Assembly (NCBI RefSeq): GCF_003367705.1
Contig: NZ_CP031425.1
Coordinates: forward strand, 2,480,001 to 2,544,000
Direction: 5' to 3'
Length of the DNA stretch: 64,000 nucleotides
Origin: Microbacterium foliorum
Lineage (GTDB): Bacteria > Actinomycetota > Actinomycetes > Actinomycetales > Microbacteriaceae
Shown here in pieces: positions 1 through 8,694 of the stretch. The notes under the pieces were generated by a model that saw only the letters and a program-made list of their open reading frames with translations, was not told where the DNA came from and ran no database searches. A program made the position numbers and the translations under genes. Each line of letters opens with the position of its first letter. The stretch's first letter is position 1.

Positions 1-741
1 CTCGAGATCGTCTGCGTGCTCCTCGCGGTCGTCCTGATCTCACGCATGGCGACGACGCCGGTACCTCCGCGCTCCGCGGGCGAGGGCGAGAGATCTCCCG
101 TGCACACCGACATCGGCGAGGGCCTGCGCTGGCTGTGGCGCAACCCGCCGGTGCGGATGCTGGTGCTGATCATCCTCGTGTTCAACGTCACATGGGCAGC
201 ACCGTGGGGCGTGCTCGTGCTCTACGCCACCGAGCATTTGCACATGGGCGCGGTCGGGTACGGCGCCCTCACCACGGCGTCCGCGGTGGGCGGGATCCTC
301 GCCACGCTGTGCTTCGGATGGCTGGAGCGGCATGTGTCCTTCGCGACGCTCATGCGGGTCGTGCTGTCGCTGGAGGTGCTGATGCACCTCGCGTTCGCCC
401 TCACCTCCACAGGGTGGGTCGCGCTGGTGATCATGTTCGTCTTCGGGGCGTACGCCTTCGTCTGGGGCACGATCTCGACCACGGTGCGACAACGCCTCGT
501 GCCGGCCGAGCTGCAGGGCCGAGTCGCCTCGGTCAACATGGTCGGAGTGTTCGGCGGCATGGTGATCGGACAGGCGCTGGGTGGCGTGATCGCGCAGGTG
601 TGGGGACTCACCGCGCCCTGGTGGTTCGCGTTCGTCGGCGCCGCGCTCACGCTGGCGCTGGTCTGGAAGCCGATCTCGCAGATCATCAGCGCAGCACCGG
701 TCGATCAGTCGCTGAACGAGACTCAGACGAACGAGCCGTAG
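1..741 (+). CDS. MFS transporter, C-terminal part (5' end outside window)
   Basis: The reading frame is open to the window edge, so this is the distal part of a larger gene. The visible 246 residues contain about five to six hydrophobic segments, a cytoplasmic stretch (GLRWLWRNPPVRMLVL) and an RQRLVPAELQGRVASV segment. The latter matches the conserved cytoplasmic loop of the MFS_3 / enterobactin-exporter-like group of major facilitator permeases. These are proton-driven exporters of drugs or small molecules at the cytoplasmic membrane; the substrate cannot be told. The last 19 bases overlap the tail of the convergent tatD gene. Confidence 0.85.
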   Translation, partial: LEIVCVLLAVVLISRMATTPVPPRSAGEGERSPVHTDIGEGLRWLWRNPPVRMLVLIILVFNVTWAAPWGVLVLYATEHLHMGAVGYGALTTASAVGGILATLCFGWLERHVSFATLMRVVLSLEVLMHLAFALTSTGWVALVIMFVFGAYAFVWGTISTTVRQRLVPAELQGRVASVNMVGVFGGMVIGQALGGVIAQVWGLTAPWWFAFVGAALTLALVWKPISQIISAAPVDQSLNETQTNEP

Positions 742-1607
742 ACCCGCAGCGTGTTCTCGGCGATCTGTGCGGACAGCTCGTCGACCTCGATGCCGAGTTC
801 CGCCGCCATGAAGCGCACGGTGATCGGCACCAGATAGGGCGCATTCGGTCGACCGCGCAGCGGGGACGGCGTGAGGAACGGCGCGTCGGTCTCGACGAGG
901 ATGCGATCGAGCGGCGTCACCTTCAGCGCATCCCGCAGGTTCTGCGCGTTCTTGAACGTGACGTTGCCCGCGAACGACAGGTGGTAGCCGGCATCCGCAC
1001 AGATCCTGGCCATCGCGTCATCGCCCGAGAAGCAGTGGAACACCGTGCGCTCCGGCGCCCCGACCCGGTGCAAGGTCTCGAGAACCGCATCATGGGCGTC
1101 GCGATCGTGGATCTGCATCGCGATGCCGTGCGTCTTCGCGAGAGAGATGTGAGCCTCGAACGACTCGAACTGCGCCCCCCTGCGCTCGGGCTCCGTGCGG
1201 AAGAAATCGAGCCCGGTCTCGCCGATCGCCCGCGTCCGCGGGTGGGCTGCGAGCTCGTCGATCACCGCGATCGCCTCGTCGAGACCGACCCCGCCGAGCC
1301 GCCCGGCCTCGGCATAGGCGGGCGCGTCGTTCGGATGGATCGCCACCGCCGCGAGCACGCGGGCGTCGGATGCCGCGGCCTCGACCGCCCACCGCGACGA
1401 CTCGATGTCGCCCGACGCCTGCACCACTCCGGCGATGCCGACCGCCTCGGCCCGATCGAGCTGCTCGGTCAGCGACAGCGGCTGGTCGCCGTCGAGGATC
1501 TCGAGGTGCGCGTGGTTGTCGTACACGGGCACGGCGAGGGGCTCGGGCGCCGCCGGATACCGGAGGTCCTTGCGCCCGTCGCCGTCTCGCTGCTGCACGT
1601 AGGTCAT
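723..1607 (-). CDS. tatD: TatD family metal-dependent hydrolase (DNase)
   Basis: 294 residues, the usual length for TatD/YcfH nucleases. The metal-binding pattern is visible: YDNHAHLE near the N-terminus (H-x-H), GETGLDFFR, QIHDRDAHDA, FHCFSGD and ILVETDAPFLTP near the C-terminus. TatD proteins are cytoplasmic metal-dependent 3'-exonucleases or deoxyribonucleases of the amidohydrolase superfamily. The gene follows metG by 10 bp on the same strand, an arrangement common in actinobacteria (metG-tatD), and probably shares its transcript. The ATG start at 1607 is the only good one. Confidence 0.93.
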   Translation of the reverse strand: MTYVQQRDGDGRKDLRYPAAPEPLAVPVYDNHAHLEILDGDQPLSLTEQLDRAEAVGIAGVVQASGDIESSRWAVEAAASDARVLAAVAIHPNDAPAYAEAGRLGGVGLDEAIAVIDELAAHPRTRAIGETGLDFFRTEPERRGAQFESFEAHISLAKTHGIAMQIHDRDAHDAVLETLHRVGAPERTVFHCFSGDDAMARICADAGYHLSFAGNVTFKNAQNLRDALKVTPLDRILVETDAPFLTPSPLRGRPNAPYLVPITVRFMAAELGIEVDELSAQIAENTLRVYGSFV

Positions 1608-1617
1608 CGGATGCGGC

Positions 1618-3210
1618 TCAGGCGGCGGTCTCCACGCGCGGGAACAGCGGCGCGAGCGCGCTGACGCTCGTGCCGGGGCGCAGTACGCCCCACGCCCCCG
1701 CCTCGCGGATCGGCTGATCCTGCAGACGCCCGAGGCTCTCGGCGGCCCCGAGGGCGCTCCAGAGCTTCTCCGTCGACTGCGGCATCACCGGCGAGAGCAG
1801 CACGGCGAGCGCGCGCAGCCCCTCGGCGCAGGTGTACAGCACGGTGCCGAGGCGACCGCGCTTCTCGTCGTCTCCGCTGTTCGACTGCTTGGCCAGCGCC
1901 CACGGCTCGTTCTCGGTGATGTAGCCGTTCAGGGCATCGACGATCGTCCAGATCGACGAGATGGCCTCGTTGATGCGGAACTGCTCGACCGCGGCATCCG
2001 CGCTCGTGGCGGCATCCGCGACGATCTTCTGGATCTCGAGGTCACGCGCCGTGTACTCGGCGGCCTCGGGGACGACACCGCCGAAGTACTTCTCGATCAT
2101 CGCGACGGTGCGCGAGGCAAGGTTGCCGAAGCCGTTGGCGAGCTCGGACTGGTAGCGCGCCGACAGGTCCTCCCACGAGAACGAGCCGTCCTGACCGAAG
2201 GCGATCGCGGACAGGAAGTAGTAGCGGTACGCGTCGGAGCCGAAGACGTCGGTGATCTCGGTCGGCGCGATGCCGGTGAGCTTCGACTTCGACATCTTCT
2301 CGCCGCCCACGAGCAGCCAGCCGTGCGCGAAGACGCCGCGGGGCACCTCGAGCCCTGCCGCCATCAGCAGCGCGGGCCAGATCACCGCGTGGAATCGCAG
2401 GATGTCTTTGCCGACCACGTGGTAGGCGGGCCAGCGACGGTCGAACGTCGCCTGGTCGGCGCCGTACCCGACGGCGGTGGCGTAGTTGAGCAGCGCATCG
2501 ACCCACACATAGATGACGTGCGACTCGTCCCACGGGAGCGGAATGCCCCAGTCGAACGTCGAGCGCGAGATCGAGAGGTCCTTGAGCCCCTGGCTCACGA
2601 AGGAGACGACCTCGTTGCGGGCCGAATCGGGGCGCACGAAATCGGGCTGCGTGCGGTACAGCTCCAGCAGACGGTCCTGGAACTCGCTGAGCTTGAAGAA
2701 GTAGTTCTTCTCCTGCAGCAGCTCGAGGGGCTTGGAGTGGATCGCGCAGACCTTGAGCCCCTCGAAGGGACCGGTGCCGTCGACGATCTCGGACTCGGGC
2801 TTGAACTCCTCGCAGCCCACGCAGTAGAGCGCCTCGTACTCGCCCGCATAGATGTACCCGTTGTCGTAGAGACGCTGGAAGAACGTCTGCACGTTCGTCT
2901 CGTGGCGCTCCTGGGTGGTGCGGATGAAGTCGTCGTTGGCGACGTCGAGGGTCTCCAGCAGCGGGAACCACGACTCGGTGACGAGCTTGTCGACCCACTC
3001 CTGCGGGGTGACGTTGTTCGCCGCCGCCGCCCGCAGCATCTTCTGGCCGTGCTCGTCGGTGCCCGTGAGCATCCACGTGTCGTCGCCGCCCTGGCGGTGC
3101 CAGCGCGCGAGCGCGTCGACCGCCACCGACGTGTACCCGTGGCCGATGTGCGGGACATCGGAGGGGTAGTAGATGGGCGTGGTGATGTAGAACGAGTCGC
3201 CTGCGGGCAT
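1618..3210 (-). CDS. metG: methionine--tRNA ligase
   Basis: 530 residues. Charges tRNA-Met with methionine in the cytoplasm. The frame is open far upstream, but the protein clearly starts at MPAGDSFYITTPIYYPSDVP, where the Rossmann fold begins. The class I signatures are present: HIGH as HIGHGYTS, KMSKS as GEKMSKSKLTG, and the anticodon-binding helix bundle follows. The zinc knuckle is the short one-knuckle form (YCVGCEEF), consistent with the shorter MetRS class without a C-terminal EMAP domain. A TAGAAT box ends 7 nt before the ATG, suggesting a leaderless mRNA. tatD is downstream. Confidence 0.96.
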   Translation of the reverse strand: MPAGDSFYITTPIYYPSDVPHIGHGYTSVAVDALARWHRQGGDDTWMLTGTDEHGQKMLRAAAANNVTPQEWVDKLVTESWFPLLETLDVANDDFIRTTQERHETNVQTFFQRLYDNGYIYAGEYEALYCVGCEEFKPESEIVDGTGPFEGLKVCAIHSKPLELLQEKNYFFKLSEFQDRLLELYRTQPDFVRPDSARNEVVSFVSQGLKDLSISRSTFDWGIPLPWDESHVIYVWVDALLNYATAVGYGADQATFDRRWPAYHVVGKDILRFHAVIWPALLMAAGLEVPRGVFAHGWLLVGGEKMSKSKLTGIAPTEITDVFGSDAYRYYFLSAIAFGQDGSFSWEDLSARYQSELANGFGNLASRTVAMIEKYFGGVVPEAAEYTARDLEIQKIVADAATSADAAVEQFRINEAISSIWTIVDALNGYITENEPWALAKQSNSGDDEKRGRLGTVLYTCAEGLRALAVLLSPVMPQSTEKLWSALGAAESLGRLQDQPIREAGAWGVLRPGTSVSALAPLFPRVETAA

Positions 3211-3217
3211 GGGGACA

Positions 3218-3223
3218 ATTCTA
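3218..3223 (-). promoter_or_regulatory. -10 box of metG, leaderless type
   Basis: Read on the minus strand this is TAGAAT, 7 nt before the metG ATG. It matches the TANNNT-N6/7-start pattern seen at many transcription units in the window, and there is no Shine-Dalgarno sequence between. Confidence 0.55.
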
Positions 3224-3263
3224 GGCGGGATGCCGGGGGTCGTTACGCCGTCGGGAACGGCGC

Positions 3264-4820
3264 TCACGCCACCGAGACCTGGATGCGATGCCACCCCTGC
3301 GCGCCGTCGGGCACGACACCCGCCGGTTCCGAGGTCTGGGTCTCGCCGTCGGCGCTCAGCGCCCGGCACTCGACGGTGTGCATGCCGCTCTCGGCCGCCC
3401 ACGGCAGGCGCCACTGCACCCAGGTGTCGGGCGAGATCGGGGTCGAGAGCTCGGCACGTCGCCAGGGCCCTTCGTCGATGCGCACCTCGACGCCCTCGAT
3501 GCCGATGTGCTGCTGCCAGGCCATGCCGGCGATGACCGCGTCGCCGGCGTCGATCCGCTGCCCCGGTCGGGGCACGTCGATGCGGGACTGCAGTTTGACG
3601 GGCCCGCGCTCGGACCAGCCGCGATCGGTCCAGTACGCGGTCGCTCGATCGAACCGGGTGACCTCGAGCTCGGTCACCCACTTCGTCGCGGACACGTAGC
3701 CGTAGAGCCCCGGCACCACCATGCGCACCGGGAATCCGTGCTCGATCGGCAGCGGCTCGCCGTTCATGGCGACGGCCAGCAGCGCGTCGCGGTCATCGGT
3801 CAGCGCCTCGATCGGGGTCGACGCGGTGAATCCGTCGGACGACCTCGACAGCACCATGTCGGCGTCGGCGTCGACCCCCGCCCTGGCGAGAAGTTCGCGC
3901 ACGGGGTGCCCGAGCCACCGGGCGTTGCCGATCAGGTCTCCACCGACCTCGTTCGAGACGCAGGCGAGCGTCACGTAGGCCTCCTGCATCGGGAGTGCGA
4001 GGAGCTCGTCCCACGTGATCCGCACCTCGCGCTCGACCATGCCGTGGATGCGCAGCGTCCAGTCCGCGGGGTCGAGACGCGGAACGATCAGCGCGGTGTC
4101 GATGCGGTAGAAGTCGGCGTTCGAGGTGACCACCGACGCGAGACCGGGCACGCCGAGCTCGGCGCTCGCGGCGACCGCGGGCGCCGGCGCGGTCGGCGCA
4201 GGCAGGCGCAGAGCGGTGCGCACGGCCTCGATCGATCGGGTCGCACCCCGCGCGGCGTTGCCGACGACCAGCGCCACGACGCCGGTCGCGGCGACCCCGG
4301 CCGTCCACAGCAGGAACCGGCGGCGCTCCTCGGCATCGGGGCGGAGGTACGGCACCGGACTCAGCCGTCGCACGAGCAGCCGCAGGGCGACCACGGCGAC
4401 CGCTCCGGCGACGAGCCCGGGAAGCCAGGCGAACGGCCCGGCGCCAGGACGGATCATCGCGGCGACCAGCGCCACCACGCCGAGGGCGGCGAGGACCGCG
4501 GCGCCCACTCCCGCGCGACGCCGCTCGAGGATGCCGGCGAGGGCGGCGACCCCGGCGAGGACGATCGCGATCCCGGTGATCAGGGCGAGCTTGTCACCGG
4601 TGCCGAAGAGGGCGATGGCGGCGTCCTTCGCCCAGCTCGGCGCGAGATCGATCAGACCGCCGCCGATCACCGCGAACGGACTCGCACTGGGTTCCACGAC
4701 CGCGGCGACGAGCTCTGCCAGGCCGACCGCGACGACCGCCGAGCTCAGCCCGGCGGCCGCCGACCGCAGCCGGTCCCCTCGCAGCGTGCGTGTCTCGTCG
4801 GTCACGGTCTGCGGGGTCAT
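3264..4820 (-). CDS. membrane-anchored molybdopterin-dependent oxidoreductase (sulfite oxidase-like)
   Basis: 518 residues. The N-terminal 190 residues carry about five transmembrane segments (roughly 20-42, 78-97, 104-123, 133-150, 168-187). A sulfite-oxidase-family molybdopterin domain follows, with the molybdenum-ligating cysteine in LACVSNEVGGDLIGNARW (Cys287). The C-terminal part (about 415 onward, DVPRPGQRIDAGDAVIAGMAWQ) is the Mo-co oxidoreductase dimerisation domain. The catalytic domain should face the outside of the membrane. The family reduces or oxidises sulfoxides, sulfite or other oxyanions; the substrate here is unknown. A TACCCT box ends 6 nt before the ATG. Convergent or operon partners are not obvious. 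Confidence 0.88.
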   Translation of the reverse strand: MTPQTVTDETRTLRGDRLRSAAAGLSSAVVAVGLAELVAAVVEPSASPFAVIGGGLIDLAPSWAKDAAIALFGTGDKLALITGIAIVLAGVAALAGILERRRAGVGAAVLAALGVVALVAAMIRPGAGPFAWLPGLVAGAVAVVALRLLVRRLSPVPYLRPDAEERRRFLLWTAGVAATGVVALVVGNAARGATRSIEAVRTALRLPAPTAPAPAVAASAELGVPGLASVVTSNADFYRIDTALIVPRLDPADWTLRIHGMVEREVRITWDELLALPMQEAYVTLACVSNEVGGDLIGNARWLGHPVRELLARAGVDADADMVLSRSSDGFTASTPIEALTDDRDALLAVAMNGEPLPIEHGFPVRMVVPGLYGYVSATKWVTELEVTRFDRATAYWTDRGWSERGPVKLQSRIDVPRPGQRIDAGDAVIAGMAWQQHIGIEGVEVRIDEGPWRRAELSTPISPDTWVQWRLPWAAESGMHTVECRALSADGETQTSEPAGVVPDGAQGWHRIQVSVA

Positions 4821-4826
4821 GATCCG

Positions 4827-4832
4827 AGGGTA
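4827..4832 (-). promoter_or_regulatory. -10 box of molybdopterin oxidoreductase gene
   Basis: TACCCT on the minus strand, exactly 6 nt before the ATG, with no ribosome binding site between. Probable leaderless promoter. Confidence 0.5.
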
Positions 4833-4838
4833 ACCCCG

Positions 4839-6008
4839 TCAGAGGCCGTTGCGGCGTGCGACCTCTCCCAGCCATGCCAGCGACGGCTTCGGCGTGCGTG
4901 CGAACGTCTCGTGGTCGAAGCCGATCAGCCCGAAGGTCGGGCGGAATCCGCTCGCCCACTCGTAGTTGTCGAGCGCACTCCAGTGCTGATACGCCTTGAC
5001 CTCGATGCCGTCCGAGATCGCCCGGTGCAGACCTTCGAGCGCGCCCTGGGTGTATGCGATGCGGCGTGTGTCGTCGGCGGTCGCGATGCCGTTCTCGGTC
5101 ACGAGCACCGGCACGCCTCCGCTGCGTTCCCACGCGCTGCGCACTCCCAGCTCGAGCGCCTCGGGGAAGAACTCCCATCCGGTGAGCGTCGTCTCGACGT
5201 CGTCCGCGACCGGGCGAGGGCCCTCGGGGCCGATGAAGGTGCGCGTGTACGCCTGCACACCGACGAAGTCGTCGCCCGCGGACTGGTCGAGGTACCAGTG
5301 ATCGCGAGGGTCGCCGTACTCGGCCAGCATCTCGTCGGCACCGGGCTCGCCGGTGGAGTGGAAGGCCTGCGTCGCGATCGTCCATCCCGCCTGCACGCCC
5401 GGCACGGAGTGCAGGATCTCGGACGCCCGGTGGTGCGCGTCGAGAAGGGTGTCGGCCACCGCGAGGTCGGGGTTCGGCAGCCCGAACGCGACGAGGTTGG
5501 CCGCATCCTCTCCCCCGGCGAGCATCGCCGCGATGTTCGGCTCGTTTATCGTGCACACGTAGGTCACGCCGTCGAGGATCGGCAGCACCGTCTCGACATA
5601 GCGCGAGAAGAGGTCGACCGCGTCGTCCGCGCGCCAGAATCCGTCTTTCTGGAACCACTGCGGCACCGTGAAGTGCATCAGCGTCACCGTCGGGTCTAGC
5701 CCGTTCTCGCGCGCCGTGTCGATCATCCGCCGGTAGTGGTCGAGCATCGCCCGCGACACGAAGCCGCGCTCGGGCTCGATGCGCGCCCACTCCACCGAGA
5801 AGCGGTAGGAGTTCAGTCCGGCGTCGGCGAGCAGCCGCATGTCCTCCGGGTACCGGTGGAAGTGGTCCGCGGCATCGCCCGAGGGCTCCACCATCGAGGA
5901 CCCCGGAGCATGCTCCATCGCCCACCAGTTGCTGGTCGTGTTGTTCCCCTCCACCTGATGGGCCGCGGTCGCGGCACCCCAGAGAAAGCCGTCAGGGAAT
6001 GTGAGCAC
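4839..6008 (-). CDS. glycoside hydrolase family 1 beta-glycosidase
   Basis: 389 residues. Hydrolyses beta-linked glucosides or oligosaccharides in the cytoplasm by a retaining mechanism. GH1 marks: N-terminal FPDGFLWGAATAAHQVEG, acid/base Glu156 in CTINEPN, and nucleophile Glu305 in VLVTENG. The C-terminal FGLIGFDHETFARTPKPSLAWL is also typical. It is shorter than most GH1 enzymes (about 440-480), but both catalytic glutamates and both termini are present, so it looks like a compact member rather than a truncation. It starts at GTG with AGGGG upstream. It is the last gene of the ABC importer operon, implying that imported glycosides are split inside the cell. Confidence 0.92.
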   Translation of the reverse strand: MLTFPDGFLWGAATAAHQVEGNNTTSNWWAMEHAPGSSMVEPSGDAADHFHRYPEDMRLLADAGLNSYRFSVEWARIEPERGFVSRAMLDHYRRMIDTARENGLDPTVTLMHFTVPQWFQKDGFWRADDAVDLFSRYVETVLPILDGVTYVCTINEPNIAAMLAGGEDAANLVAFGLPNPDLAVADTLLDAHHRASEILHSVPGVQAGWTIATQAFHSTGEPGADEMLAEYGDPRDHWYLDQSAGDDFVGVQAYTRTFIGPEGPRPVADDVETTLTGWEFFPEALELGVRSAWERSGGVPVLVTENGIATADDTRRIAYTQGALEGLHRAISDGIEVKAYQHWSALDNYEWASGFRPTFGLIGFDHETFARTPKPSLAWLGEVARRNGL

Positions 6009-6043
6009 AGGTGCGCCCCTCTCGTGTGTATGGGATGAGGTGT

Positions 6044-6076
6044 GTGACGGGTCAGCGATGGGTCAGTGACGGGTCA
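6044..6076 (+). repeat. three 11-bp tandem units between ABC ATPase and GH1 gene
   Basis: GTGACGGGTCA at 6044-6054, the imperfect GCGATGGGTCA at 6055-6065, and GTGACGGGTCA at 6066-6076. A fourth partial copy, GTGACGGGT, lies at 6084-6092. Each perfect unit has TGAC/GTCA palindromic arms and the period is one helical turn. The third unit contains the ATPase stop codon. Function unknown. Confidence 0.6.
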
Positions 6077-7783
6077 TCGGATGCGTGACGGGTTGGGTAC
6101 GGCATCCAGCAGCTGGACCGTGTACGGGTCTTCGGGATGCTGGAGCACGTGGGCGGTCTCTCCGCGTTCCACGACCCGACCGCTGTTGAGCACCAGGATG
6201 TTCTCGGTGACCAGGCGCGCGCTCAGGAGGTCGTGCGTGATGTAGAGCATGCTGATGCCCCAGCGCTCACGCAGGTCCTCGAGCAGGGCGAGCACGCCCG
6301 CGCGCAGCGACACGTCGAGCATCGAGACGGGCTCGTCGGCGATCAGCACCTGCGGGTCGCTGGCGAGCGCCCGCGCGATGACCACGCGCTGACGCTGGCC
6401 GCCCGAGAGCTGGTGCGGGAGCTTCGCCGCGAACTGCTCGACTGGCGTCAGACCCACCGTCTCGAGGAGCTCGAGCACGCGATCCCGTGCCTCCTGCCCG
6501 CGGAGTTTCGTGTAGTTGCGGATCGGTCGGCTGAGGGCGTATTCGACGGTGTGCAGCGGGTTGAGCGCCGCATACGGGTCTTGGAAGACCATCTGGACGT
6601 CCTTGCGGAGATCGCGCAGCCCCGTGCGGCCGAGGGTCGCGACATCGACGTCGCCGAAGCGCACGGTGCCGTCGGTGGGCTTCTCGACGCCCGTGATGAG
6701 CTTCGCGATCGTCGACTTGCCCGAGCCCGACGCACCGACGAGGGCGAGCGCCTCGCCCGGTTCGAGCCGGAACGACACGTCGTCGACCGCCGTCACCGGC
6801 TTCTCGCCGCGGCGGGGTGCGGGGTACCGCTTCGACACGCCCTCGACGACGATCGCGGCGTCCGCACGGCGCGTGTCCCGCTGCGACACCGTCGGCACCG
6901 TCTCGGTGACGTCGGTGCGCGAGCGGCCCTCGCGACGACGCGTGCCCAGGTCGACGAAACCGGGGATCGAGATCGACTCGGCCCTCGGGTCGGCGTAGTG
7001 GCTGAGCAGCATCTGCGTGTACTCGTCCTGCGGCCGGGTGAGGATGTCGATGCTCGGTGCGTCCTCGACGATCCGCCCCTCGTGCATGACCATGACCCGA
7101 TCGGTGGCCTCGAGCACGATGCCCAGGTCGTGGCTGATCAGGATCGCGGTGAAGTGCTCGGACCGCTGCAGATCCTTGATCGTGTCCATGACGGCGTGCT
7201 GCACCAGCACGTCGAGGGCCGTGGTCGGCTCGTCGAACACCATCAGCTGGGGTTCCAGCGAGAGGGCGAGCGCGATCGACGTGCGCTGGCGCATTCCGCC
7301 GGACAGCTCGCTCGGATATCGCGCGAGCACCGAGCGGTCGAGACCCACCTTGCCGATCAGCTCCTCGGCCCTGGCCTCCCGATCCTTCTGGGCGACGTGT
7401 CCGTGGGCGGCGAAGATGTCGCGGAAGTGGTTGCCGACCGTGCGCACCGGGTTCAGCGCGTTCATACCCGACTGCAGCACCATCGCGAACCCGCCCTGAC
7501 GCTGACGCCGCAGCTCCTCTGCGTTCAGCTCGCGGATGTCGCGACCGTCGAACAGGATGCGGCCGCCGCTGATGCGCGCCGGAGGCTTCTGCAGACGGGT
7601 CAGCGCGAAGCCCAGGGTCGACTTTCCCGACCCGGACTCTCCGACGAGTCCGACGAACTCGCCGCGACGCAGCGAGAACGAGACGCTCTCGACCGCGGTC
7701 ACCGGCTTCGTGCCCGGCGAGGCGTACTCGACCGACAGATCCTGCACGTCGAGCAGGATGCCGCTGTCTTCCATGGCACTCAT
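6074..7783 (-). CDS. ABC transporter, fused double ATP-binding protein (DppD-DppF type)
   Basis: 569 residues with two ABC cassettes in one chain, equivalent to the separate DppD and DppF/OppD-OppF proteins. First half: Walker A GESGSGKST, signature LSGGMRQR, Walker B LMVFDEPTTALD. Second half: Walker A GASGSGKST, signature LSGGQRQR, Walker B VLIADEPVSMLD. Energises the two permeases encoded just upstream in the operon. The ATG overlaps the permease stop in ATGA, which indicates translational coupling. With the GH1 gene 65 bp downstream, the cargo is probably an oligosaccharide or glycoside rather than a peptide. Confidence 0.93.
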   Translation of the reverse strand: MSAMEDSGILLDVQDLSVEYASPGTKPVTAVESVSFSLRRGEFVGLVGESGSGKSTLGFALTRLQKPPARISGGRILFDGRDIRELNAEELRRQRQGGFAMVLQSGMNALNPVRTVGNHFRDIFAAHGHVAQKDREARAEELIGKVGLDRSVLARYPSELSGGMRQRTSIALALSLEPQLMVFDEPTTALDVLVQHAVMDTIKDLQRSEHFTAILISHDLGIVLEATDRVMVMHEGRIVEDAPSIDILTRPQDEYTQMLLSHYADPRAESISIPGFVDLGTRRREGRSRTDVTETVPTVSQRDTRRADAAIVVEGVSKRYPAPRRGEKPVTAVDDVSFRLEPGEALALVGASGSGKSTIAKLITGVEKPTDGTVRFGDVDVATLGRTGLRDLRKDVQMVFQDPYAALNPLHTVEYALSRPIRNYTKLRGQEARDRVLELLETVGLTPVEQFAAKLPHQLSGGQRQRVVIARALASDPQVLIADEPVSMLDVSLRAGVLALLEDLRERWGISMLYITHDLLSARLVTENILVLNSGRVVERGETAHVLQHPEDPYTVQLLDAVPNPSRIR

Positions 7784-8694
7784 CGGCCCTTCCCTTCACG
7801 CAGGCGCGGATTGGAGATGCCGTCCACGCCGAAGTTGATCAGTGTCAGGCTCAGGGCGAGCAGGGCGATGCACAGACCGGGGGCGAACAGCAGCAGCCAC
7901 TGCCCCGTGAGCAGGGAGTTGGAGTTCTGCGCCCAGTAGAGCATGGTGCCCCAGCTGACGATGCTGGAGTCTCCGAGACCGAGGAACTCGAGTCCGGCCT
8001 CCGCGAGGATCGCGGCCGTCGCCGCTCCGAAGAGCGTCCCGGCGATGATCGAGGTCATGTTCGGCAGGATCTCGCGGAACACGATGCGTGCACGGCTGTC
8101 ACCCGAGAACTGCGCCGAGGTGACGAAGTCGTTGCCGCGGAGCGACTGGGTCTGGCTGCGCAGCACGCGCGCTCCCCAGGCCCATCCGGTGACGACGATC
8201 ACCGCGATGATCATCAGGATGCCGCCGTTCTGCAGGTAGGCGGCGATCACGATCATGAGGGGAAGACCGGGGATCACGAGGAAGAGGTTGACGATGAAGC
8301 CGATCACCTCGCCCAGGAATCCGCGCATGTACCCCCAGCTGAGACCGATCAGCACGGCGACGATCGTCGAGAGGATGCCGGCGGCGAGGCCGACGAGCAG
8401 GCTGATCTGCGATCCGAAGATCAGCTGGCTCAGCACATCCTCCCCGGCGGCCGTCGTCCCGAGCCAGTGGGCCCACGAGGCGTCGGCGTTGCGCTCGAAC
8501 GAGTTGTCCTTGGCCCCGTACGGCGCGATCAGCGGTGCGAACACCGCCACCACGACGAAGAGTCCGAGGATGATGAGTCCGAGCCTGGCCTTGCCGTTCG
8601 ACCAGAGCGTGCCGACCATGCGGGCGAACGAGCGCCACGGGCTGGGAGCCGCGATCCGCTCGGCGGGAACCTTGACGTTCATGGTGGAGGTCAT
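7780..8694 (-). CDS. ABC transporter permease (DppC-like)
   Basis: 304 residues. Integral membrane subunit with about six transmembrane segments. It has the N-terminal OppC-type extension (APYGAKDNSF... HWLGTTAAGEDVLSQLI) and the EAA loop ILAEAGLEFLGLGD that contacts the ATPase. Second permease of the glycoside/peptide importer. Start and stop codons overlap both neighbours by 4 bp (ATGA), so the operon is tightly coupled. Confidence 0.93.
   Translation of the reverse strand: MTSTMNVKVPAERIAAPSPWRSFARMVGTLWSNGKARLGLIILGLFVVVAVFAPLIAPYGAKDNSFERNADASWAHWLGTTAAGEDVLSQLIFGSQISLLVGLAAGILSTIVAVLIGLSWGYMRGFLGEVIGFIVNLFLVIPGLPLMIVIAAYLQNGGILMIIAVIVVTGWAWGARVLRSQTQSLRGNDFVTSAQFSGDSRARIVFREILPNMTSIIAGTLFGAATAAILAEAGLEFLGLGDSSIVSWGTMLYWAQNSNSLLTGQWLLLFAPGLCIALLALSLTLINFGVDGISNPRLREGKGR

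Noticed and set aside
3288..5699. 800-codon plus-strand open frame opposite the molybdopterin and GH1 genes
   Set aside because: Shadow frame; the minus strand carries two well-supported enzymes with catalytic motifs.
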